Shown here: piece after piece, positions 7,751 through 16,024 of the stretch | Numbering within the stretch: the stretch's first letter is position 1 | Layout: the number at the start of each line of letters is the position of its first letter | DNA from: Planctomycetota bacterium | GTDB lineage: Bacteria; Planctomycetota; UBA1135; UBA2386 | DNA length: 64,000 bases | Direction of reading: 5' to 3' | Assembly (NCBI GenBank): GCA_020638695.1 | Contig: JACKIB010000006.1 | Span: 196,082 to 260,081, forward strand | Notes under the pieces: model-generated | What the model saw: only the letters and a program-made list of their open reading frames with translations | Database searches by the model: none | What the model was told of the DNA's origin: nothing | Made by a program: the position numbers and the translations under genes

Positions 7751-8866
7751 TCAGCGCGGCATCTCGATCTTCACCACTTGCTCTTGCAGACCGTCGTCCG
7801 GCTTGACCTCGAAGCGCACGTCGCGCCGCCCGTGGCCTGCGCTGCCGACGCTGATCTGGTACTTGCCGTACGGCATGTTCTTGAGCACGTAGCGGCCGTC
7901 CCGGTCGGTCTTGCCGGTGAACTCGAAGTAGCGCTTGATCTCCAGCTGCCAGGCCTTGAGCTCGGCGTTCTCGACTACTCCGCCCCAGCGGCCCGACACT
8001 TCGATGGTGACGTGCTTGCCGTCGGGGACCTCGATGGTCACCGCCTGGGTGTCGGGCCTGCCGTCGGCCGCGACGGTCGTGACCCCGCGGACCAATACGC
8101 GCTTGGCCGGCGCCATCGGTTGGGTGGTGTCCCCGACGAGGACCTCGTACTCGCCCTGCAGCACGTTCTCGAACAGGACGCGGCCGTCGCCGCCCGTCCG
8201 TCCGAGCAGCGTCTTGCGCGCCCCGAGCGCGGCCCCGACCGGACGCATGTAGACGTCCAAGCCGCCGCGCGGGGAGCGGCGCTGATCGAGCAGCGCAACG
8301 GCGAAGTAGGACCCCGGTGTGAGCACCAGGTGCACCTCCCCGTCGCGGCCGTGCGGATGCGCGGCGTCGATGTAGGTCAGCGCGGACGAGCCGTTCATCC
8401 CGTCGGCGATCACGAACACGCGGTACGGGTGGGTGGAGAACGGGATGTCGTCGATGTCGAAGAACGGCGTGCCGGCGGAGAGGTCGACCGGGAACGTCGC
8501 CTTGCGCAGGAACGGCGGGGGGTCGCTCGGCTTGCGCGCGGCGCGGTTGACCTCCTCTTCGACCACGATCGTGTAGCGGTAGAAATCGCGCAGCAGGCGG
8601 GTGCTGACCCCGATCCGCCCGGAGATCATCCCGTGACCGCTCCCCGGCGACGGCACGTGGCGTGTCACCTGGAGCGGCTCGGCGACGCGGGCCGAGGGCA
8701 ACTCCGTGCCTTGGATTCGTGGTTCGGACGCGGGCGCCGGGGCAGGCTGGGAGCCGACGTCTCCCGAGGGCTTGGCCTCGACCTGATGACCGAAGGCAAC
8801 CAGGCCGATGGTGGTGATCAGTGCCGAGGCACCGATGGCAAGGAGGATTTTCGCAGCTGGGGTCAC
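7751..8866 (-). CDS. membrane-anchored protein with a carboxypeptidase-regulatory-like domain
   Basis: From GTG 8866 the protein has 371 residues: a short basic start, one hydrophobic helix (AAKILLAIGASALITTIGLV), a Pro/Ala linker, and a large extracytoplasmic part. The C-terminal region TDRDGRYVLKNMPYGKYQIS is typical of carboxypeptidase-regulatory-like beta-sandwiches, and an earlier copy is suggested by GGDGRVLFENVLQGEYEV. Such domains mediate adhesion or stability, not catalysis. A TACTAT box at 8904-8909 on the minus strand, about 37 bases before the start, would give a short leader. The full-length family is not recognised. The gene stands alone, divergent from the next operon. Confidence 0.55.
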   Translation of the reverse strand: MTPAAKILLAIGASALITTIGLVAFGHQVEAKPSGDVGSQPAPAPASEPRIQGTELPSARVAEPLQVTRHVPSPGSGHGMISGRIGVSTRLLRDFYRYTIVVEEEVNRAARKPSDPPPFLRKATFPVDLSAGTPFFDIDDIPFSTHPYRVFVIADGMNGSSALTYIDAAHPHGRDGEVHLVLTPGSYFAVALLDQRRSPRGGLDVYMRPVGAALGARKTLLGRTGGDGRVLFENVLQGEYEVLVGDTTQPMAPAKRVLVRGVTTVAADGRPDTQAVTIEVPDGKHVTIEVSGRWGGVVENAELKAWQLEIKRYFEFTGKTDRDGRYVLKNMPYGKYQISVGSAGHGRRDVRFEVKPDDGLQEQVVKIEMPR

Positions 8867-9043
8867 GCGTGCGGGGGAGCGGGTCTGGGGAGACTTCCTC
8901 TCTATAGTACTCGCAAATCCACGGATAACGGCGACTGGCGGCCGCAGCACGGGGCTCCGTTGTCCCGGTACCCGCCGGTCTTCCGAAACCACGATGCCAG
9001 CCGGAGTCGCGCCAGTCGAGCTCTGCTGACGTACCCCACAACC

Positions 9044-10642
9044 ATGCGAATCCTCCCCCTGGTGCTGTCAGGCTGCGCCAGCCTGTGCGCGCAGTCCCCC
9101 CGCGATCTCAGCGCCTGCGTGCCGCCCGACACCCTGGTGCTCGTCGACGCCTGCGATGGTGGGGCCCTCGCCAGGGGGGTGCTGAAGCTGCTGCAACCGT
9201 TGCGCCGCGCGATGCCGCCCGAATTGCGGGTGGCGCTCGGGAGCTTGCCCTTGGCGACCAAGGCGTTCACCGGGCACACGCTGGACGACCTTTTGGAAGT
9301 GATGCTGCCGTCCCAGGTCGCGCTGGCGGTGCTGCCCGGGGCGCGCCGGCCGCGGATCGGACTTCTGGCCCGCGTCGAGGAGGGAGACGAAGTGCGGCGC
9401 GTGCTCGCACGTCTCGGTGCAGCCGGCAAGGCGAAGTTCGACCTGAGCGATGGCATTCTCACGCTGGCCTCGTCCGACGCCGCGCTCGCGCACCTGATCG
9501 CGCACCGCCGCAGCGGCCGACGTTCGCTGCTCGGCGACACGGCGTATCGCTCGGCGCGCCCGGCGTTGGAGCCCGGCCGCACGGTGCGGGTCTACGCCAA
9601 CCTGTCCGGCCTCCGCGCGCTGGCCCGCGGCAAGACACTGTGGGAACGACTCGACCCCGGTGGGCGGGTCCTGGTCGGGCCGGTCCTGCGGGTTGCCGAC
9701 CGGGCCACGCGGCTGCACGCGTCGCTGCGGATTGGCGCCGGCGGTGTCGACCTGCGCTGCACGTTCGACTCCGGGCTCGAAGGGGACAGCGTCGCGCGCT
9801 TGCGGGCCTGCGGCGCCGAACCGCGGCTATTGCCTGCGGCTCCGGAGGGCACGATCGCGCGGGTCGCCTTGGATCGTGACTTCGGCCTGCTGCTGACCGA
9901 GCCGGATGCCTGGCTCGGCGAGGACGGAGCCCTCGGCGTGAAGCAGCTGCGATCGTTCGCCGGGCTGCTGCTGGGCGGGGCATCACTGACTGGTGACTTG
10001 CTGCCGCGACTCCGACAGCCTGCGGATCTGTTGGTGACCGCGAACTCGCCGAGCGAGGACGACGAGCTGCCGCGGATCGTGTTGCCGGCGTTCACCCTGG
10101 TGTTCGCGGTCGACGGTGAGGCACGGGTGCGACGGCAGCTCGAGCAGGCGATGGCGATGCTGGTCACCGTGTCCAATCCGAAGCGGATCCGCGAGCGCCA
10201 AGTGCCGTGGATGGTGCGGGACGGGCGGCTCGCGGGGTACGCATTCCGTTCGCTTCGCCTGGAGGAGTTCCGCGGGGTGGGGGCGCCGCCGCTCGCCCAC
10301 GGTCTGTCGCCGACGCTGTTGTTTGCACACGGCCACGGCATCGTGTCGTCGACGATCGATGGCGCGGTCCGGGCAGCGCAGGCACTCGCCGGTGGCAAGC
10401 CGGAGAAGGTGGTCGGAGACGTGCTGCGATTGCAGGGGGCGGCGCTGGCGAAGCTGCTCCGCGCCAACTTCGACCCCTTGGTCACCCAGCGGACCCTCGC
10501 AGAAGGCGAATCGCGTCCCGTCGCGGCGGCATGGTTGCGCGGGGTGTTGGCGGTGGTAGAGGCGCTCGACCTCGAGGTCGCCGTCGAACCCGCGGCGCGT
10601 TCGACGGTGTTGCGCATCGCGGTTCGGAGGTCGGCGCGGTGA
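9044..10642 (+). CDS. exported protein of unknown function, first gene of the DUF1800/DUF1501 operon
   Basis: A 532-residue protein with a short signal peptide, RILPLVLSGCASLCAQ, cut most likely as LCA|Q. The mature part alternates beta strands and helices with phrases such as PPDTLVLVDACDGGALARGV and VRVYANLSGLRALARG, which resemble planctomycete proteins of the DUF3352 type, but I am not sure of that assignment. TACCCC sits six bases before ATG 9044, an imperfect leaderless box. The stop overlaps the next gene's GTG as GTGA, so expression is tied to the DUF1800 and DUF1501 genes. Localisation is probably periplasmic or outer-surface; function unknown. Confidence 0.6.
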   Translation: MRILPLVLSGCASLCAQSPRDLSACVPPDTLVLVDACDGGALARGVLKLLQPLRRAMPPELRVALGSLPLATKAFTGHTLDDLLEVMLPSQVALAVLPGARRPRIGLLARVEEGDEVRRVLARLGAAGKAKFDLSDGILTLASSDAALAHLIAHRRSGRRSLLGDTAYRSARPALEPGRTVRVYANLSGLRALARGKTLWERLDPGGRVLVGPVLRVADRATRLHASLRIGAGGVDLRCTFDSGLEGDSVARLRACGAEPRLLPAAPEGTIARVALDRDFGLLLTEPDAWLGEDGALGVKQLRSFAGLLLGGASLTGDLLPRLRQPADLLVTANSPSEDDELPRIVLPAFTLVFAVDGEARVRRQLEQAMAMLVTVSNPKRIRERQVPWMVRDGRLAGYAFRSLRLEEFRGVGAPPLAHGLSPTLLFAHGHGIVSSTIDGAVRAAQALAGGKPEKVVGDVLRLQGAALAKLLRANFDPLVTQRTLAEGESRPVAAAWLRGVLAVVEALDLEVAVEPAARSTVLRIAVRRSAR

Positions 10643-11940
10643 ATCGGGCACGCGAGCTGCTTGCGCCGTGGCAGCCCAGCGTGCGCGAGCCGTTCGACTT
10701 GGCACGCGCCGGGCACCTGCTGCGCCGCGGCGCGTTCGGGGGCTCGCTGGCGCTGCGCCGTTCGCTCGTCGCACGCGGTGTCGATGCAGCGCTCGACGAG
10801 CTGTTCGATCCCTCGAGCGACCCGCAGCTCGACGCGGGATTCACCGATGTGGTGGCGTTCGACGACATCGAGCGGGTACGTGCGTACTGGGTGTGGCGGA
10901 TGGTGCAGGGGCCGCCGCGGATCCGCGCACGGATGACATTGTTCTGGCACGACCACTTTGCCACCAGCAACGTGAAAGTTCGCAGCGCACGCTTGATGGC
11001 GCGGCAGCTGCAGTTGTTCGAACGCGCGGGGCTCGGCAAGTTCGACGCGCTGCTGCTCGAAGTCAGTCGCGACCCGGCGATGGTCCGTTGGCTCGACAGC
11101 GAGAGCAACGTGCGCGGTCGAGCCAACGAGAACTACGCCCGCGAGCTGTTCGAGCTGTTCACCCTGGGGGTCGGCCAGTACTCCGAACAGGACGTCAAGG
11201 AGGCGGCGCGGGCATTCACCGGCTGGCACCTGCGCGGCGAGTCGTTCGCATTCCGCCAACGCTTCCACGACGGGGCGGCCAAACGCGTACTCGGTCGTCG
11301 CGGGGCGCTCGGCGGGGAAGATGTCGTTGCGCTGGCGGCTGCCCACCCGGCTTCGGCGCGGTTCGTGGCGCGCAAGCTGCTGGCGTTCTTCGTCCATCCT
11401 CGACCCACCACCGCGGAGGTCGATGCGCTCGCCGCGGCGTACCGCGACGCCGGTCGTGATCTCGGCGCGACCCTGCGCGTGTTGCTGCGCAGTCGGCTGT
11501 TCTTCAGCCCGCGGGCTTGGCGAAGCCGGATCAAGAGCCCGGTGGACTTCGTGGTCGGGATGGTCCGTTGTCTGGGGGGTCGCGCGGCACCGCTGCGGCT
11601 GACGCGCGCGATCGCGGACATGGGTCAGGTGCTGCTGGAGCCGCCCAATGTCGCGGGATGGCCCGGCGAACGCGCGTGGATGACCTCCGCCACTTGGTTG
11701 GCGCGGACCAACTTCGCCGGGCGGCTGTTCACCGCCGCATACAAGACCCATCCCGCCGCCGCGACGGTTCTCGAGCGACCCCGCCCCGCGCAGCGCGCCG
11801 ACTTGGCGATCGAGCTGCTGCTCGACGGAGTGATCGACGACACGGCGCGGCAGGCGATCCATCGGTTGGCCGAGACCGGGGTGCCGCCCGCGGACCTGTT
11901 GCATGCCGTGCAATGCCTGCCGGAGGGACATCTCCTATGA
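10639..11940 (+). CDS. DUF1800 family protein
   Basis: A 433-residue member of the DUF1800 family, common in planctomycetes, verrucomicrobia and marine Gram-negatives and nearly always paired with DUF1501. Family features are clear: HLLRRGAFGGS near the start, MTLFWHDHFATSNVKV, ANENYARELFELFTLGVGQYSEQDV, AARAFTGWHLRG and PPNVAGWPG. The GTG at 10639 overlaps the preceding stop (GTGA), and the 3' end overlaps the DUF1501 start (ATGA). The biochemical role is not established; the pair is thought to act in the cell envelope or on exported polymers. No signal peptide is obvious at this start. Confidence 0.93.
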   Translation: MNRARELLAPWQPSVREPFDLARAGHLLRRGAFGGSLALRRSLVARGVDAALDELFDPSSDPQLDAGFTDVVAFDDIERVRAYWVWRMVQGPPRIRARMTLFWHDHFATSNVKVRSARLMARQLQLFERAGLGKFDALLLEVSRDPAMVRWLDSESNVRGRANENYARELFELFTLGVGQYSEQDVKEAARAFTGWHLRGESFAFRQRFHDGAAKRVLGRRGALGGEDVVALAAAHPASARFVARKLLAFFVHPRPTTAEVDALAAAYRDAGRDLGATLRVLLRSRLFFSPRAWRSRIKSPVDFVVGMVRCLGGRAAPLRLTRAIADMGQVLLEPPNVAGWPGERAWMTSATWLARTNFAGRLFTAAYKTHPAAATVLERPRPAQRADLAIELLLDGVIDDTARQAIHRLAETGVPPADLLHAVQCLPEGHLL

Positions 11941-13193
11941 CACATCCGCACGATGACGAACGTCGCGGCGTTTCCCGTCGCGAAGTGCTTCGGTCGGTCG
12001 CCGCCGCACCGTTGCTCGGCGCCGCCGGTTCGATGCGCTGGTTGCCGCACGGGGACTCTCGGTGCTTGGTCGTGCTGGAGCTCGACGGCGGTAACGACGG
12101 CCTCAACACCATTCTGCCGCTCGAAGATCCGGCGTGGGCCAGGGCTCGTCCGCAGCTGGCCGGCGTGCGTCGGGGTGCGCATCGCCTGGCCGGTGGCTTC
12201 GGCCTGCACCCGGCGATGTCCGGCCTGCACGGGTTGATGCGCGACGGTCTCGCGGCGGTGGTGCACGGCGTCGGGTTCGCCGGCAGTTCGCGTTCGCACT
12301 TCCACAACCGCGACGTGTGGCACACCGCCGACCCGTCGTTTCGGGAGTTGCGCGCCGACAGCACCGGCTGGCTCGGGCGCGCGGCGGACCTATTGGCGAC
12401 CGGTGGCGCCGCGGTGCCCGGGCTGTCGGTCGGCAGCCTGAGCGTGCCGCTGGTCCTCAAGGCCAAGGAGGTGGTAGTGCCTGGGCTGCGCCGAATCGAG
12501 GACTACCGAGTGTTGGTGTCGCCGGGACCCGACGCGGCGCGGCGGCGCGAACAGCTGATCGCCCTCGCCACCGGCGAGGGCGAGGGGCGAAAGGGATCGG
12601 ACGGGTTGCGCAGCTTTCTGTGCGGGGTCGCACGGACGGCGGCGGACAGCTCGGAGGCGTTGCACACCGCACTCGCTCGCTACCGGCCGAAGGCGCGCTA
12701 CCCGGCAACCGCACTGGGTCGGAAGCTGCAGTTGCTCGCCCGGATCGTGATCTGCGGGTTCGGGACGCGGTTGTTCCACGTCAACTTCTCCGGCTTCGAC
12801 ACCCATGCCGGCCAGCTCGCGACGCACGAAGCTCTGTTGCGGCAGTTGTCCGAGGCGGTGACCGCGCTGGTTCGCGACCTCGTCGCCCACCGGATGGCGG
12901 ACCGGGTGCTGGGGATGGTGCCGTCCGAGTTCGGTCGCCGCGTCGCCGAGAACCGCAGCGGGGGAACGGACCACGGCGATGCCGGCCCGGTGCTGTGGTT
13001 CGGCGGAGCACTGCGCCCCGGATTGCACGGCGCGCACCCGAGCCTGACGTCGCTGCGCGACGGGGACTTGGTGCCGACGACCGACTTCCGCGGGCTGTAC
13101 GGTGCCGCACTCGGGTTTCTCGGGCTCGACGCCAAGCCGGTGCTCGGCGACGAGTTCCTGCTGGCGCCGGGGGTCAACCCGGTCCGCGCCTGA
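11937..13193 (+). CDS. DUF1501 family protein (sulfatase-like fold) with a Tat-type signal
   Basis: A 418-residue DUF1501 protein, distantly related to the alkaline phosphatase/sulfatase superfamily. The N-terminus has the twin-arginine stretch RRGVSRREVLRSVAAAPLLG, indicating export of a folded protein through Tat. Family blocks follow: VVLELDGGNDGLNTILPL, LHPAMSGLHGLM, SRSHFHNRDVWHT, FSGFDTHAGQ, PSEFGRRVAENRSGGTDHG and FRGLYGAALGFLG. The ATG overlaps the DUF1800 stop. The conserved His and Asp residues (FDTH, GTDHG) suggest metal binding. The substrate is unknown for the family as a whole. Confidence 0.93.
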   Translation: MTHPHDDERRGVSRREVLRSVAAAPLLGAAGSMRWLPHGDSRCLVVLELDGGNDGLNTILPLEDPAWARARPQLAGVRRGAHRLAGGFGLHPAMSGLHGLMRDGLAAVVHGVGFAGSSRSHFHNRDVWHTADPSFRELRADSTGWLGRAADLLATGGAAVPGLSVGSLSVPLVLKAKEVVVPGLRRIEDYRVLVSPGPDAARRREQLIALATGEGEGRKGSDGLRSFLCGVARTAADSSEALHTALARYRPKARYPATALGRKLQLLARIVICGFGTRLFHVNFSGFDTHAGQLATHEALLRQLSEAVTALVRDLVAHRMADRVLGMVPSEFGRRVAENRSGGTDHGDAGPVLWFGGALRPGLHGAHPSLTSLRDGDLVPTTDFRGLYGAALGFLGLDAKPVLGDEFLLAPGVNPVRA

Positions 13194-13198
13194 CCCGA

Positions 13199-13238
13199 GG
13201 GTCCGGCGCGCGCCTTCAAGTCTGCAGCGCGCGGACCC
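13199..13238. terminator. bidirectional stem-loop between convergent genes
   Basis: GGGTCC-G-GCGCGC pairs with GCGCGC-GGACCC across a loop of about 14 bases. It fills the 51-bp gap between the stop of the DUF1501 gene (13193) and that of the minus-strand exported protein (13245), a fitting place for termination from both sides. No long T tract is present. Confidence 0.5.
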
Positions 13239-13244
13239 CGTGCG

Positions 13245-14435
13245 CTACAGGTAGCGCATCACCGGGTTCGCGTAGTAGTACGGGTACGGGCCGATCGGTG
13301 TAGAGCTGCCGGGATACAGGATGGTCGCCGAGCGGCGCACTTCGCCGTTTGGCGGCGGACTCGGCAACGTGGTCTCGCTGGCCTGGGACAGGTTGAGGCG
13401 CCCCGCAACGGAGTCGGTCCACGCAGCCTGGGCGATCACCTTGAAGCCGCTGAACGCTGCCAGCCACGGCCACACCGCGTAGCGGTATCCGCTGTAGGCG
13501 TTGCTCTGTGCGCTGAGCGGCGGAGTCATGAGGAATTGCAGCAGCATCGGTCCGCTGATGTGCAGTCGGTTGCAGCCGGTGCCGATGTCGACGCCGGTCT
13601 GGTTGGTGCTGAAGCCCCAGGCGTGCACGACCGGCGCGTTCGGTGCGGTGTAGTAGGAGACGCTGTACATCACCAACTTGTCGCGCCAGTCGACGTTGCT
13701 GTACCACGGCCCGTAGTAGTACGAGTACAAATAGGTGTATGCCCCGGTGGTGGTGGTGGAGTGGGCGCTGTCGTTGCAGCGGAACGTCACACCCGCCGAG
13801 TTGTTGTTGAGGCGCGTCGACGGGATGTAGACCTGCGACCCCGAGAGCGACGAGGTCGGGGTGTAGCTGGCGTAGCCGTCGTGGTAGTAGTAGTACGACG
13901 AGGTGCTGCCCCAGGTGAGGTTGTTGGCGAGCGTCCCGTTCTTGAAGTCGAACTCCATCAGCACGTCCTTCTGCCCGAGGGTCAGCCAGTTGCTGGAGAA
14001 CGGGAAGCGGTAGTGTCCGCCGGTACCACCGAACACCGCCGGCTGGGTCAACGGGTTGCCGGTGAACGTCGGCCAGGTCACGGACGCCGAGAACACGGTC
14101 GTCTGGGTGGACTTCCGGTTGGCGGCGAGGTTGTTGGTGAAGGTCGCGTAGTCGCCGTCACACATCTTGAGGGTGACGTTGGCCCAGGTGCGCCCCATCG
14201 CGGTGCTGGTCGTGTGACTGCGGTAGTCGAGACGAGTGGCGATCTCGCTGATCGACTTCACCTGACCGCGGATCTCGCCGTCGACCATCTGGTAGGTGCA
14301 GGTGTTGTAGCGGCCGAAGTAGTAGCCGTAGAGCGGACCCTCGGTCGACTGCAGGTAGGCCGGCGAATAGAGGGTTTGGGCGGAGAGGCCGCCGCACAGC
14401 AACGTGGCTGCGAAGAAGAGGGTGCGTGGGTTCAT
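13245..14435 (-). CDS. exported Tyr/Ser-rich protein, tandem copy A
   Basis: A 396-residue secreted protein: signal peptide NPRTLFFAATLLCGGLSAQ (cut LSA|Q), then TLYSPAYLQSTEGPLYGYYF. The mature part is rich in Tyr, Ser, Thr and Asn, with runs such as SSYYYYHDGYASY and SYYYGPWYSN, and contains a few Cys. It shares about nine in ten residues with the neighbouring copy at 14751-15938, and the amino-terminal halves are almost identical even at the DNA level. I do not recognise the family; composition suggests an extracellular beta-rich or surface-layer-like protein. The start gives a short basic region before the signal helix. Confidence 0.75.
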   Translation of the reverse strand: MNPRTLFFAATLLCGGLSAQTLYSPAYLQSTEGPLYGYYFGRYNTCTYQMVDGEIRGQVKSISEIATRLDYRSHTTSTAMGRTWANVTLKMCDGDYATFTNNLAANRKSTQTTVFSASVTWPTFTGNPLTQPAVFGGTGGHYRFPFSSNWLTLGQKDVLMEFDFKNGTLANNLTWGSTSSYYYYHDGYASYTPTSSLSGSQVYIPSTRLNNNSAGVTFRCNDSAHSTTTTGAYTYLYSYYYGPWYSNVDWRDKLVMYSVSYYTAPNAPVVHAWGFSTNQTGVDIGTGCNRLHISGPMLLQFLMTPPLSAQSNAYSGYRYAVWPWLAAFSGFKVIAQAAWTDSVAGRLNLSQASETTLPSPPPNGEVRRSATILYPGSSTPIGPYPYYYANPVMRYL

Positions 14436-14750
14436 GGCGTGGTAGACGGATGCCTGGCTCGCCAGCCCCCGGACTCGACTGCACGTGTCCCCCGAGGGCT
14501 GGCTCGCCCCAGAGCGTAGCGCGCCCGCGGAACTCGGGGGGTTCCAGCCCGCAGTTCTCACCAGTCGACGGCTGCATCGCCCAAGTTGGCTGCACCTGCG
14601 GGCGACGGATCTTCGAGAGCGGCTCCGGTGGGCACGGACCCACGGGCGCTTGCGGGCCCTCGCTCACCGCATGGTGTGAGAATGCGGGCGAGGGGTGCTC
14701 ACGAATACGCTCCTGCGCGACCGCCCTTTAGCGCCGCGCGCCGGCCGTGC
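14436..14750. other. intergenic spacer between the tandem exported-protein genes
   Basis: No coding signal is seen in these 315 bases. CCAGCCC at 14462-14468 pairs with GGGCTGG at 14496-14502, a possible hairpin near the start of copy A. I cannot point to a convincing promoter for copy A. A second copy of the flank of copy B is not found, so the duplication did not include the upstream region. Confidence 0.4.
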
Positions 14751-15938
14751 CTACAGGTAGCGCATCACCGGGTTCGCGTAGTAGTACGGGTACGGGCCGA
14801 TCGGTGTGGAGCTGCCGGGATACAGGATGGTCGCCGAGCGGCGCACTTCGCCGTTCGGCGGCGGACTCGGCAGGGTGTTCTCACTGGCCTGCGACAGGTT
14901 GAGGCTCCCCGACACCGAATCGGTCCACGCGGCTTGACCAACCACCTTGAAGCCGGCGAACGCGGTCTGCCACGGCCAGACCAGGTAGCGGTAGCCGCTG
15001 TAGGAGTTGCTCTGCGCGCTGAGCGGTGGCGTCATGAAGAACTGCAACAGCATCGGTCCGTTGATGTGCAGTCGGTTGCAGCCGGTGCCGATGTCGACGC
15101 CGGTCTGGTTGGTGCTGAAGCCCCAGGCGTGCACGGCGGGCGCGCTCGGCCGGGTGTAGTAGGAGACGCTGTACATCACCAACTTGTCGCGCCAGTCGAC
15201 GTTACTGTACCACGGCCCGTAGTAGTTGCCGTAGAGGTACAGGTAAGACCCGGTGGTGGTGGAGTGGGCGCTGTCGTTGCAGCGGAACGTCACACCCGCC
15301 GAGTTGTTGTTCAGGCGGGTCGACGGGATCGAGATTCGGCTACCCGAGAGCGACGAGGTCGGCGAGTAGCTGGCGTAGCCGTCGTGGTAGTAGTAGTACG
15401 ACGAGGTGCTGCCCCAGGTGAGGTTGTTGGCGAGCGTCCCGTTCTTGAAGTCGAACTCCATCAGCACGTCCTTCTGCCCGAGGGTCAGCCAGTTGCTGGA
15501 GAACGGGAAGCGGTAGTGTCCGCCGGTACCACCGAACACCGCCGGCTGGGTCAACGGGTTGCCGGTGAACGTCGGCCAGGTCACGGACGCCGAGAACACC
15601 GTCGTCTGGGAGGACTTCCGGTTGGCGGCGAGGTTGTTGGTGAAGGTCGCGTAGTCGCCGTCACACATCTTGAGGGTGACGTTGGCCCAGGTGCGCCCCA
15701 TCGCGGTGCTGGTCGTGTGACTGCGGTAGTCGAGACGAGTGGCGATCTCGCTGATCGACTTCACCTGGCCGCGGATCTCGCCGTCGACCATCTGGTAGGT
15801 GCAGGTGTTGTAGCGGCCGAAGTAGTAGCCGTAGAGCGGCCCTTCGGTCGACTGCAGGTAGGCCGGCGAATAGAGGGCTTGCGCCGAGACAGCGCTGCAC
15901 AGCAGCATGGCTGCGGCGAAGAGGGTACGTGGAGACAT
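14751..15938 (-). CDS. exported Tyr/Ser-rich protein, tandem copy B
   Basis: Paralogue of copy A, 395 residues, with signal peptide SPRTLFAAAMLLCSAVSAQ (cut VSA|Q) and the same mature start LYSPAYLQSTEGPLYGYYF. Differences from copy A cluster in the signal peptide, around the Tyr-rich loops (LYLYGNYYGPW here) and near the C-terminus. Both end in YYYANPVMRYL. A possible -10 TATCGT lies at about 15968-15973 on the minus strand, giving a leader of roughly 25 bases. Function unknown; the pair probably forms part of the cell surface or is released. Confidence 0.75.
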   Translation of the reverse strand: MSPRTLFAAAMLLCSAVSAQALYSPAYLQSTEGPLYGYYFGRYNTCTYQMVDGEIRGQVKSISEIATRLDYRSHTTSTAMGRTWANVTLKMCDGDYATFTNNLAANRKSSQTTVFSASVTWPTFTGNPLTQPAVFGGTGGHYRFPFSSNWLTLGQKDVLMEFDFKNGTLANNLTWGSTSSYYYYHDGYASYSPTSSLSGSRISIPSTRLNNNSAGVTFRCNDSAHSTTTGSYLYLYGNYYGPWYSNVDWRDKLVMYSVSYYTRPSAPAVHAWGFSTNQTGVDIGTGCNRLHINGPMLLQFFMTPPLSAQSNSYSGYRYLVWPWQTAFAGFKVVGQAAWTDSVSGSLNLSQASENTLPSPPPNGEVRRSATILYPGSSTPIGPYPYYYANPVMRYL

Positions 15939-16024
15939 GGATCTGGGGTGGCTGAAAGGTCGACCCCACGATAAATCGGCATAGCACGCCCGACAAGATC
16001 GGGTGATGCATGCCGACTCGTTGC

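Larger units (their letters stand above)
13245..15938 (-). repeat. tandem gene duplication with a nearly identical central block
   Basis: The two exported-protein genes align end to end with an offset near 1,500 bases. From about 13881 to 14372 (matching 15384-15875) I count roughly five differences in about 490 bases. The 3' portions (13250-13440 against 14756-14946) differ at something like one base in eleven, and their intergenic flanks do not match. Uneven identity is the mark of gene conversion, or of a duplication with later local divergence. Confidence 0.8.

Noticed and set aside
5375..9043. A plus-strand open frame of over 1,200 codons that runs into the exported-protein gene at 9044
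   Set aside because: It lies opposite three minus-strand genes with clear family motifs; GC-rich codon use keeps the opposite strand free of stops. Its translation is Arg/Gly/Ala-rich without domain signals.
14586..15974. Plus-strand open frame opposite exported-protein copy B (and its twin opposite copy A)
   Set aside because: It repeats only because the genes beneath are duplicated. Composition is Val/Gly/Arg-rich noise, and the minus-strand frame has a signal peptide.
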